Of a stretch of 7,464 nt of DNA, positions 1 through 5,328 are shown piece by piece. Position numbers and translations under genes: made by a program. Origin of the DNA: Ruminococcus flavefaciens (lineage in GTDB: Bacteria > Bacillota > Clostridia > Oscillospirales > Ruminococcaceae); contig CADBQF010000383.1 of assembly GCA_902796705.1 (NCBI GenBank), forward strand, positions 1 to 7,464, read 5' to 3'. The notes under the pieces are model-generated. The model was not told the DNA's origin. It saw only the letters and a list, made by a program, of their open reading frames with translations, and searched no databases. How positions within the stretch are numbered: position 1 is the first letter of the stretch; each line of letters opens with the position of its first letter.

Positions 1-11
1 CATTACCTCCT
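1..11 (-). promoter_or_regulatory. Ribosome binding site of a gene leaving the left edge
   Basis: On the minus strand this reads AGGAGGTAATG: a near-perfect Shine-Dalgarno followed by an ATG that occupies the last three bases. The gap between AGGAGG and this ATG is only 2 nt, so the true start may lie a few bases beyond the edge. Together with the repeats just upstream it implies a minus-strand gene to the left, whose identity cannot be seen. Confidence 0.5.
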
Positions 12-43
12 AACTGGTTTCTGTATATAGTGTAGCATAGAAT

Positions 44-84
44 AGTTAAGAAATCGGTTAAGAAAGGAGTTAAGATTTGGTTAA
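44..84 (-). promoter_or_regulatory. Four TTAAC(C/T) direct repeats, Pho-box-like operator
   Basis: Read on the minus strand, TTAACC, TTAACT, TTAACC and TTAACT begin at 84, 73, 61 and 49, so the periods are 11, 12 and 12 bp, about one helical turn. Each is preceded by C (one CTTAAC per repeat), and the C and T endings alternate, suggesting two tandem dimer sites. Direct repeats of TTAACA-like hexamers spaced by about 5 bp are the known target of PhoP/PhoB (OmpR-family) response regulators in Bacillus. Weak -10 candidates follow (TATGCT at 39-34, TACACT at 34-29), placing the repeats where an activator would bind. Target gene and regulator are inferred, not visible. Confidence 0.55.
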
Positions 85-86
85 GA

Positions 87-554
87 TCATTTCGCCTTAC
101 ACGAAAGCTTATCGGCATCGAGCCGGAAAACTGTGACTGCGTTCAGCATGGCATCGGAATAGCTCCAGCCTGACTTGTGAGAAGCCTGTTTCATCAGAGT
201 GTCAAGGCCTTTTCTTTTTTCGGCAATATCCTCAACGATATGCAGAGTGCCTGTTCCGATGACGCTCTGGAATCTTGCGGAGTAATTGCAGGCGGAATCT
301 GCTTCGATGAGCTGATAACCGCCGTCAATCTCGAATCCGACTTTCGGGGAAGCGGCTGCAAGGCTGAATTTTCTTCCGGCTCCTGCACCGTGGAAATAGA
401 ATGTATATTTATCGTTTTCGCAGATATATCCGTAATTGACGGGGACGATGTATATATCGCCGTCATCATAGAAAGCGATCCTGATTATCTGTTCTCTTGC
501 GATAAAAGCTTCGATCTGTCTGCTGTCTGTGATCTCTCTGTCACTTCGTCTCAT
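87..554 (-). CDS. Pyridoxamine 5'-phosphate oxidase-like (Nim-type) flavin-fold protein
   Basis: A 155-residue cytoplasmic protein resembling the split-barrel FMN-binding family that includes PNPOx-like and NimA-like proteins. Visible family features are the MRRSDREI start, the strand around residues 34-43 (IYIVPVNYGY), the YFHGAGAGRK segment at 53-62, the KVGFEID strand at 71-77 and the SVIGTGTL strand at 97-104. Length fits the short family members. The substrate is unknown: some relatives reduce nitroimidazoles and many have no assigned reaction. The start at 554 is chosen because GGGAGG lies 7 nt upstream and a consensus promoter lies at 586-614; an in-frame ATG at 641 would be upstream of that promoter. 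It is divergent from the Rrf2 regulator, which may control it. Fold assignment is confident, activity is not. Confidence 0.87.
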   Translation of the reverse strand: MRRSDREITDSRQIEAFIAREQIIRIAFYDDGDIYIVPVNYGYICENDKYTFYFHGAGAGRKFSLAAASPKVGFEIDGGYQLIEADSACNYSARFQSVIGTGTLHIVEDIAEKRKGLDTLMKQASHKSGWSYSDAMLNAVTVFRLDADKLSCKAK

Positions 555-561
555 AGTATGG

Positions 562-567
562 CCTCCC
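562..567 (-). promoter_or_regulatory. Shine-Dalgarno deciding the flavoprotein start
   Basis: GGGAGG on the minus strand, 7 nt before the ATG at 554-552. No comparable element precedes the longer in-frame ATG at 641, so the shorter 155-residue protein is preferred. Confidence 0.85.
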
Positions 568-585
568 AAAATCAATGTCAGATAA

Positions 586-614
586 ATTATACAGCATATT
601 CGGAAAAAAGTCAA
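586..614 (-). promoter_or_regulatory. Sigma-A-type promoter of the flavoprotein gene
   Basis: On the minus strand TTGACT (614-609) and TATAAT (591-586) are separated by exactly 17 bp. Transcription should start near 579, giving a leader of about 25 nt. This is close to the housekeeping consensus, so regulation, if any, is more likely repression than activation. Confidence 0.82.
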
Positions 615-688
615 TTCATAGGAGTCACAGGCTTTAAGCATGGAATAAATCTATTACCGATGATAAATAAAAACTATATCGAATCGTC

Positions 689-717
689 TTGAAAAAAATA
701 ATTTAATATGTTATACT
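689..717 (+). promoter_or_regulatory. Sigma-A-type promoter of the Rrf2 gene
   Basis: TTGAAA (689-694) and TATACT (712-717) are 17 bp apart, with a predicted start near 724 and a leader of about 53 nt. An 8-bp palindrome, CTATATAG, at 719-726 covers the predicted start and is a candidate autoregulatory operator. The heptamer ACTATAT occurs at 673-679 and again at 718-724, flanking the promoter. Confidence 0.78.
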
Positions 718-763
718 ACTATATAGATAGGAATAATACATATGCCTTCCGGCTGAATTTTCA

Positions 764-771
764 AGAGGTGG
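764..771 (+). promoter_or_regulatory. Shine-Dalgarno deciding the Rrf2 start
   Basis: AGAGGTGG lies 5 nt before the ATG at 777. The longer in-frame ATG at 708 falls inside the promoter spacer and would add 23 residues foreign to the family, so it is rejected. Confidence 0.85.
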
Positions 772-776
772 TAAAA

Positions 777-1223
777 ATGAAGATATCAACAAAAGTAGAA
801 TGCGGCATTATGGCTCTGATCGATATTGCCGTGAATTCCAGAAGAGGCGATGTAGTCAAGGTGACTGCCATCTCCAAGAGAAACAATATCTCCGCAAAGT
901 ATCTCGAACAGATACTTCCACTCCTGAAACATTCAAATATAGTAAACAGCGTAAAGGGAGCGAGCGGAGGATATATCCTGTCACGCCGTGCATCGGAGAT
1001 ACGTCTGAGCGATATAATGAACGCACTCGACAGTACGATACTGAAACCCTCCGAATTCAGTGACAAGCTCGATGCTTCGGCTAAAACAACGATAGAACAG
1101 TGCGTCTGGACGCCGGTAACGGATTATTTGCAGGAATTTCTTGAGAAAGTTACACTTGAAGACCTTGCAGATCATTACAATAATATAAGCAGCTCCGGTT
1201 CTGAACTAATGTATTATATATGA
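777..1223 (+). CDS. Rrf2-family transcriptional regulator, CymR-like
   Basis: A 148-residue winged-helix DNA-binding protein of the Rrf2 family. It opens with the family hallmark MKISTK; the helix-turn-helix lies at about residues 28-51 with recognition helix SAKYLEQILPLL (39-50), and the wing is VKGASGGYILSR (59-70). A dimerisation helix follows, ending in the typical VTLEDLADHY (125-134). Members with an iron-sulfur cluster (IscR, NsrR) carry three cysteines near residues 90-110; this protein has only C9 and C109, so cluster sensing of that kind is unlikely. The C terminus, ELMYYI, resembles the EAYMFYI end of Bacillus CymR, the cluster-free repressor of cysteine metabolism, which acts with CysK. 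The CymR analogy is inference from remembered sequence. Divergence from the flavoprotein gene suggests local control and autoregulation. Confidence 0.92.
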   Translation: MKISTKVECGIMALIDIAVNSRRGDVVKVTAISKRNNISAKYLEQILPLLKHSNIVNSVKGASGGYILSRRASEIRLSDIMNALDSTILKPSEFSDKLDASAKTTIEQCVWTPVTDYLQEFLEKVTLEDLADHYNNISSSGSELMYYI

Positions 1224-1250
1224 AAAATGGGCGGATAAGACCGCCCATTC
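1222..1250. terminator. Bidirectional hairpin terminator
   Basis: ATGGGCGG (1227-1234) pairs perfectly with CCGCCCAT (1241-1248) around a 6-nt loop. Reading leftwards the stem is followed by TTTTTC, making a good intrinsic terminator for the LRR gene. Reading rightwards it starts 3 nt after the Rrf2 stop but has only a poor U tract, so it is weaker in that direction. It separates the two convergent genes. Confidence 0.85.
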
Positions 1251-1297
1251 ACATTATATGTCCATTATCAAGTAATGATCGGCACCAGACTGACCGT

Positions 1298-4200
1298 TCA
1301 GGATTGCACAGTCTGCTGTTTTATCAGGATGAGGTCGAATACGTCTATTATTCCGTCACCTGTGAGGTCTGCGGCTTCGTAGTTTACTATTTTAGCGGAG
1401 GCATCACCGAGGATATATTTCTGGAGCAGTGCGGCATCATCTGTTGTAAATGAACCGTCGCCGTTCGCATCGCCCTTTACAAATGAAACATCGATAAACT
1501 CTATATCGTTTGCAAGAGCAAATGATTCTGCCTTAGAACCGGTCTTTCCTGATATTTTAACGGGTTCATAGTTCACTTCGTTCTTCTTGTATCCGTTTAT
1601 AGGATAGAGCTGTGAATCGTCGCTGAGGTCGATATAAGTTACATCAACTCCACCTGTGGACGCTAACGGGCAGGCCTGATAGAATTTTCCCTCGCCGCCG
1701 GCTTCACAGTAGCAGAGATAGTGGCCGTTCGACCATGAGTAGCCGTACTGTGCATAGTTGGAGTACAGGCTGTCTACCTTATCGAATCCGCCTATCCTCA
1801 GAGCAAAATTGCAAAGAGCAGACGGTGAGATATACGAATCCCAGTGATGAGCGGCAAAGTACGGGCCGTTAGGATCAGATGCAAGCGTCAGAAGATACTG
1901 ACCGTCATTTGTAAGATACTTGAAATTAGCATACAGATAAGAAGATACAGCACTCATTTTTTCAAAGTTGGTCATATCCTCTGTCGTGTTTGAGCTGATG
2001 ACATCGTCCATCCACGCATAGTATGCCGTGTCGTAATCGTTGATCGTCAGGTCGAATACAGCGGCGATATCAGTTGAATCCTCGTCTTTTTCAAGAACCA
2101 TGCAGCTGAAAGTACCTGTATTCTCCGGCTCGATATTCCAGATATAGCCTCCCTCGACAGAGCGGAGCTTATTTCCGTCATTTCCGGTGAAATCGATATC
2201 ATCGTACTTTGTATCATTTGTTGTGTAATTCATTCCGGCTGAGATCGAGAACGATGCCGGATCGGGATTTTCAGTCTTTATAAATACAGGATATGTCACA
2301 TGAGTATAAATGTCAGAGGAAACGGGGCTGAGTACATAGAGATCATATGTGTATTTCGCATCAGTTCCGAATTTTATAAAGGCTTCATCACCGATAGACG
2401 TAACAGTTTCGGGGATATATACTGAACTGAGAGAAGTGCAGCCGGAGAATGCCTTAGCTCCTATAGTACGCAGAGAAGCCGGTATTTCGATATTTTCAAG
2501 CTTTGAGCAGTCGGCAAATGCAGATGCACCTATGCTTGATATCTTGTCCGGGAGAACGATCTCTTTAAGGCCTGTACAGCCCTTGAACGCATTGCTGTTG
2601 ATATATTTGAGCGACTCCGGGAGGCCGATCTCTTCAAGAGAAGTACAGCCGGAGAAAGCACTTGTGCCTATCCTTGTCATAGTATCGGGCAGCAGAACGG
2701 TCTTCAGCGAAGTACAGTTATTGAAAATGTAATTGCCAAGAGTTGCAGCACCGCATCTTACATCGGCTTTTTCGAGACTTGTGCAGCCGTCGAATATTCC
2801 TGTTGAGTAAGACGTTGAATAGCTGAGGTCAGCAAGGTTCGTTACAGTAGACGGTATAACTATCTCCTTGACGGAAGTACACTCAAAGAATGCCTGCTGA
2901 CCGATAGACTCAAGGCCTTCATTCAGGGAGATATTTTCGAGCTGACCGCACTGATAGAAAGCTTTGTCACCGATAGTTTTCAGACCGCTGCCTGTTTTGA
3001 GGCTCTTCAGAGCGAGACAGCACCAGAAAGCCTGCTCTTCGATCGTTTCAACGCTGTCGGGTATCTCGATGCTTTCAAGGCTTCTGCACCATGAGAAAGC
3101 GGAATTGCTTATCTTTTTCAGCGTATCCGGAAGCACAACGCTCGTCATGCCTGTACAGTTGAAGAAAAGATCTTCCGGGAGAGTTTCGATACCGGAGCCG
3201 ATAGTTGCCTTTTTCATAGATGAGCATTCACGGAAAGCGTATTCCCCGATATCAGTCACGCTGTCCGGGATAACTATCTCCTGCAATGAAGTACACGCTG
3301 CAAATGCTCTTTTGCCGATAGTTTCCAGACCTTCCGGGAGAGTTATCTCCTTTACCTGTGAGGAACTGCAAAATGCGTATTCATCGATAGTTTTCACAGT
3401 TGAGGGGACAGTATATGACGCATCTTTTTTAGCACAGGGATATTCAACGAGATGTGTTTTATCCTTGCTGAGAAGAACACCGTCCACAGAGATATAATTC
3501 TTATTTTTCGTGTCAACGTTTATCGCTTCGAGCTTTTTGCCGTAGAAAGCGAGCTGACCTACCAGTTCGACATTCTGCGGGACAGTAACAGATGTAAGGG
3601 AATCACAGCTTAGAAAAGCAGATTCTCCTATGAATTTTACGCCGCTGCCGAATGTGATGCCGGTAAGCTCAGCGTTGCCTGCCGCTGCATTTCCGGCAAT
3701 GCTCACGATATCGGAAGGTACTGTGTAATCTCCCTCGACAGAGGTGATGTCAAACAGGACATTTCCGATAATGAGCGGATCAGAGCCGGCTTTTTCCTGC
3801 AAAGCCTCATACCATGGTGTCCGGTCGAAAACTCCGGCACCGTAGTAAGCTGCGTTTTCAGGCAGAGTGACTTCCTCAAGAGAAGTGAGGTTTTCAAATA
3901 CGCTGCTGCCGATATACGTTACAGATGAAGGTATCTTTATCGAAGTGAGACTGAATTTTGCATCTGCGGAGTAATAATCGCCTCCGGAGAAAGCACTGCT
4001 GCCGATGCCTGTGAGCGTATCCGGCAGCGAAACGCTTGCAAGGTTCTTGCAGAAATAGAATGCGTAACTGCCGATATAAGTTACGCCCTTTCCGATAACG
4101 ACAGCTTTTACGGCACTTCTGTCCCACGGAGCAGTTTTTCCGCTGATATTGGCGAAATCCTGCATTCTGCCCTTGCCGCTTATGGTGAGTGTGCCGTTTT

Positions 4201-4363
4201 CATCGAGAGTCCACGAGATGTCGCTGTTCTCGTCACCGCACTTACCCGATAAAGCGGCAGACGAAGCTGTCCCAGCCGCATTTGCATATGTAAAGCCCAT
4301 TCCCTGTACCGGTGCTGAAACGAGGCAGAGTGCCAGCACCGATGATATAATTTTTTTGTACAT
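1298..4363 (-). CDS. Secreted BspA-type LRR protein with transglutaminase-like domain and C-terminal dockerin
   Basis: A 1021-residue exported protein. In order: signal peptide (1-29/30, cleavage near ANA-A); the BspA-associated lead-in with KCGDENSDISW and GTLTISGKG (39-93); 21 full LRR_5 repeats plus a partial one (94-662), each 23 residues with the pattern IGxxAFxxCxxL then IPxx; an Ig-like beta-rich stretch (about 670-780, loosely assigned); a transglutaminase/cysteine-protease-like domain (781-905) with candidate C851 and H881; a linker; and a dockerin (963-1019). The dockerin has two complete calcium loops, D965/N967/D969/D976 and D999/T1001/D1003/D1010. Dockerins dock onto cohesins of cellulosomal scaffoldins, so the protein is probably a cell-surface complex component in adhesion or matrix binding rather than glycan hydrolysis. 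Start at 4363 has GGAGGTGA 9 nt upstream. AraC-family gene lies 58 bp upstream on the same strand. Catalysis is doubtful because the usual Asp position reads Q896. Confidence 0.93.
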   Translation of the reverse strand: MYKKIISSVLALCLVSAPVQGMGFTYANAAGTASSAALSGKCGDENSDISWTLDENGTLTISGKGRMQDFANISGKTAPWDRSAVKAVVIGKGVTYIGSYAFYFCKNLASVSLPDTLTGIGSSAFSGGDYYSADAKFSLTSIKIPSSVTYIGSSVFENLTSLEEVTLPENAAYYGAGVFDRTPWYEALQEKAGSDPLIIGNVLFDITSVEGDYTVPSDIVSIAGNAAAGNAELTGITFGSGVKFIGESAFLSCDSLTSVTVPQNVELVGQLAFYGKKLEAINVDTKNKNYISVDGVLLSKDKTHLVEYPCAKKDASYTVPSTVKTIDEYAFCSSSQVKEITLPEGLETIGKRAFAACTSLQEIVIPDSVTDIGEYAFRECSSMKKATIGSGIETLPEDLFFNCTGMTSVVLPDTLKKISNSAFSWCRSLESIEIPDSVETIEEQAFWCCLALKSLKTGSGLKTIGDKAFYQCGQLENISLNEGLESIGQQAFFECTSVKEIVIPSTVTNLADLSYSTSYSTGIFDGCTSLEKADVRCGAATLGNYIFNNCTSLKTVLLPDTMTRIGTSAFSGCTSLEEIGLPESLKYINSNAFKGCTGLKEIVLPDKISSIGASAFADCSKLENIEIPASLRTIGAKAFSGCTSLSSVYIPETVTSIGDEAFIKFGTDAKYTYDLYVLSPVSSDIYTHVTYPVFIKTENPDPASFSISAGMNYTTNDTKYDDIDFTGNDGNKLRSVEGGYIWNIEPENTGTFSCMVLEKDEDSTDIAAVFDLTINDYDTAYYAWMDDVISSNTTEDMTNFEKMSAVSSYLYANFKYLTNDGQYLLTLASDPNGPYFAAHHWDSYISPSALCNFALRIGGFDKVDSLYSNYAQYGYSWSNGHYLCYCEAGGEGKFYQACPLASTGGVDVTYIDLSDDSQLYPINGYKKNEVNYEPVKISGKTGSKAESFALANDIEFIDVSFVKGDANGDGSFTTDDAALLQKYILGDASAKIVNYEAADLTGDGIIDVFDLILIKQQTVQS
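1307..1477 (-). other. Dockerin domain
   Basis: Encodes residues 963-1019 of the LRR protein: two F-hand calcium-binding loops, DANGDGSFTTDD (965-976) and DLTGDGIIDVFD (999-1010), each followed by a helix containing leucine or isoleucine. Positions 10-11 of the loops, which usually set cohesin specificity, are T974/D975 and V1008/F1009, so the two halves are not identical in recognition residues. Partner cohesin is not in this window. Confidence 0.92.
1649..2023 (-). other. Transglutaminase-like domain, triad apparently incomplete
   Basis: Encodes residues 781-905. The order SALCNFALRIGG (848-859), then NGHYLCY (879-885), then KFYQACP (893-899) matches the Cys, His, Asp blocks of the transglutaminase/protease-like fold seen in many bacterial surface proteins. 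C851 and H881 are present. The third block, usually of the form DATP, reads QACP, so the Asp is replaced by Q896. It could be a non-catalytic binding domain or use another third residue. Assignment is by pattern only. Confidence 0.6.
2384..4084 (-). repeat. Array of 22 LRR_5 (BspA-type) repeat units
   Basis: Units start at residues 94, 117, 148, 171, 219, 242, 265, 323, then every 23 residues to 507, and again at 539, 562, 585, 608, 631 and 654 (last one partial). The register is exact from 323 to 507 and from 539 to 654. Longer gaps at 117-148, 171-219, 265-323 and 507-539 are insertions within the solenoid. The DNA-level repetition is diverged, so recent slippage or recombination is not evident. 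Confidence 0.9.
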
Positions 4364-4370
4364 AATGATA

Positions 4371-4378
4371 TGTCACCT
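4371..4378 (-). promoter_or_regulatory. Strong ribosome binding site of the LRR protein gene
   Basis: On the minus strand AGGTGACA-type sequence preceded by GG (core GGAGGTGA) lies about 9 nt before the ATG at 4363-4361. It supports that start and efficient translation. Confidence 0.8.
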
Positions 4379-4396
4379 CCGAAGATATATATTTTA

Positions 4397-4425
4397 ATTA
4401 TACTACATAATAAATAAAAAATCAA
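4397..4425 (-). promoter_or_regulatory. Promoter of the LRR gene overlapping the AraC stop codon
   Basis: On the minus strand TTGATT (4425-4420) and TATAAT (4402-4397) are 17 bp apart, with a predicted start near 4390 and a leader of about 27 nt. The -35 hexamer contains the TGA stop of the upstream AraC-family gene (4424-4422). No hairpin lies between the two genes, so read-through from the AraC gene is also possible. Confidence 0.78.
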
Positions 4426-5192
4426 GTGTTTTGATGATACTGTTTTCCGTTTTTCATCTCAGGGCTGAAACTGTACATATCACGGTATTTTTTAGGCGTA
4501 ACGCCTTCATATGTCTTGAATATCTTTGTAAAATAGCTCTGACATGAGAAGGCGAGAGTCTCGGATATCTGTGAAAGAGGATAGTCGGAATATTTGAGCA
4601 TATTTCTGGCGGCATCGATCTTTCTCTTGATGATGTATTCGGTGATGCTTTCGCCGGTCTCCTTGCGGAAGAGGCGTGAAAGATAGCTGACGCTCAGACC
4701 GGTATGTTTTGCGAGATCTTCCACGTATATCTTCTTATGGAGATTATTGTAGATATAATTTACGCACAGAACTATCTGTTTTGAGGAGACTTTTTCCTTA
4801 CGCAGCTTAGCCATGCGGTGCGTGTAATCAAGGGACATCTCACGGTGGAGAGCTGATATCCCGGCAGAAGTCCGGCAGTCGTCGCAGTTCTGTATATAGA
4901 GGTCGCTCAGATTGTAAGCTGTTTCGTGTTCCATACCGGCTTCGATGCAGTAGCGGGCGAGCATCGCAGCGGTTATGACGAAGTGGTATTTAAGATTTTG
5001 AAGACTGTTACGGCTGAGAGTGCCAAGACCGACTTTTTTATCAAAATCGGTGCTGCATAGTTCAGCAACTTTTTCGGTATCGCCGCTCTGGACGGCATTA
5101 TAGAAATCGAATTCAGGCATATACGGAGCGTGGAACTCGTTGTTCTCACGCATGGCGTATTCCCTCACGGAAAGTTCCCTGTTGGTATCCAT
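4422..5192 (-). CDS. AraC-family transcriptional regulator
   Basis: A 256-residue DNA-binding protein. The C-terminal AraC domain (about 138-240) has the two expected helix-turn-helix units: VEDLAKHTGLSVSYLSRLFR (157-176) and, in the second, PLSQISETLAF (205-215) followed by SYFTKIFKTYEGVTPKKYR (219-237), the family signature. The N-terminal part (1-135) is mostly helical, without the cupin sugar-binding barrel of classic AraC; this type is frequent in Firmicutes and its ligand is usually unknown. It contains a CDDC pair (C103, C106). AAGGAGTGA lies 6 nt before the ATG at 5192. It is divergent from the GH16 glucanase gene and directly upstream of the LRR/dockerin gene, so either or both are likely targets, probably by activation. 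Target assignment is inference from position. Confidence 0.93.
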   Translation of the reverse strand: MDTNRELSVREYAMRENNEFHAPYMPEFDFYNAVQSGDTEKVAELCSTDFDKKVGLGTLSRNSLQNLKYHFVITAAMLARYCIEAGMEHETAYNLSDLYIQNCDDCRTSAGISALHREMSLDYTHRMAKLRKEKVSSKQIVLCVNYIYNNLHKKIYVEDLAKHTGLSVSYLSRLFRKETGESITEYIIKRKIDAARNMLKYSDYPLSQISETLAFSCQSYFTKIFKTYEGVTPKKYRDMYSFSPEMKNGKQYHQNT

Positions 5193-5216
5193 TTTATGTC
5201 ACTCCTTTTTAATATA

Positions 5217-5245
5217 ATTATAGCACGATTTTTATAAAAAAACAA
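5217..5245 (-). promoter_or_regulatory. Promoter of the AraC-family gene with extended -10
   Basis: On the minus strand TTGTTT (5245-5240) and TATAAT (5222-5217) are 17 bp apart, and TGC directly precedes the -10, giving the extended form TGCTATAAT. Predicted start is near 5210, with a leader of about 18 nt that carries the AAGGAGTGA ribosome binding site. This should be an active promoter without help. Confidence 0.8.
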
Positions 5246-5251
5246 TAATCC

Positions 5252-5283
5252 TTATATAAAAAAAGAACCGTTTGTTATATAAT
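5252..5283 (+). promoter_or_regulatory. Candidate activator-dependent promoter region of the GH16 gene
   Basis: TATAAT (5278-5283) is a perfect -10, but the position 17 bp upstream (5255-5260) reads TATAAA, a poor -35. The 8-bp palindrome TTATATAA occurs twice, at 5252-5259 and 5275-5282, 23 bp apart, the first over the -35 position. Weak -35 plus paired sites beside a divergent AraC-family gene suggests activator control. The binding site role is inferred, and short AT-rich palindromes can arise by chance. Confidence 0.45.
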
Positions 5284-5328
5284 AATGATAATAGTAAGAT
5301 CGAATATCATATAAGGGGGTATGTGGAT

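Noticed and set aside
177..692. Plus-strand open frame antisense to the flavoprotein
   Set aside because: No ribosome binding site or recognisable domain; the minus-strand frame has family motifs, promoter and Shine-Dalgarno.
641..708. Upstream in-frame starts for the flavoprotein (641) and the Rrf2 protein (708)
   Set aside because: Both lie upstream of or inside the predicted promoters and lack ribosome binding sites; the shorter proteins begin at the family-typical sequences.
1250..1330. Alternative frame extending the LRR protein past its stop (reads ADCAILNGQSGADHYLIMDI)
   Set aside because: It would need a frameshift near the CAGCAG before the stop. The dockerin second loop and helix are already complete in the annotated frame, so there is no need to postulate it.
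2349..3497. Plus-strand open frames (127 and 177 codons) within the LRR gene
   Set aside because: They mirror the periodic LRR repeat on the other strand, with repeated patterns and no translation signals.
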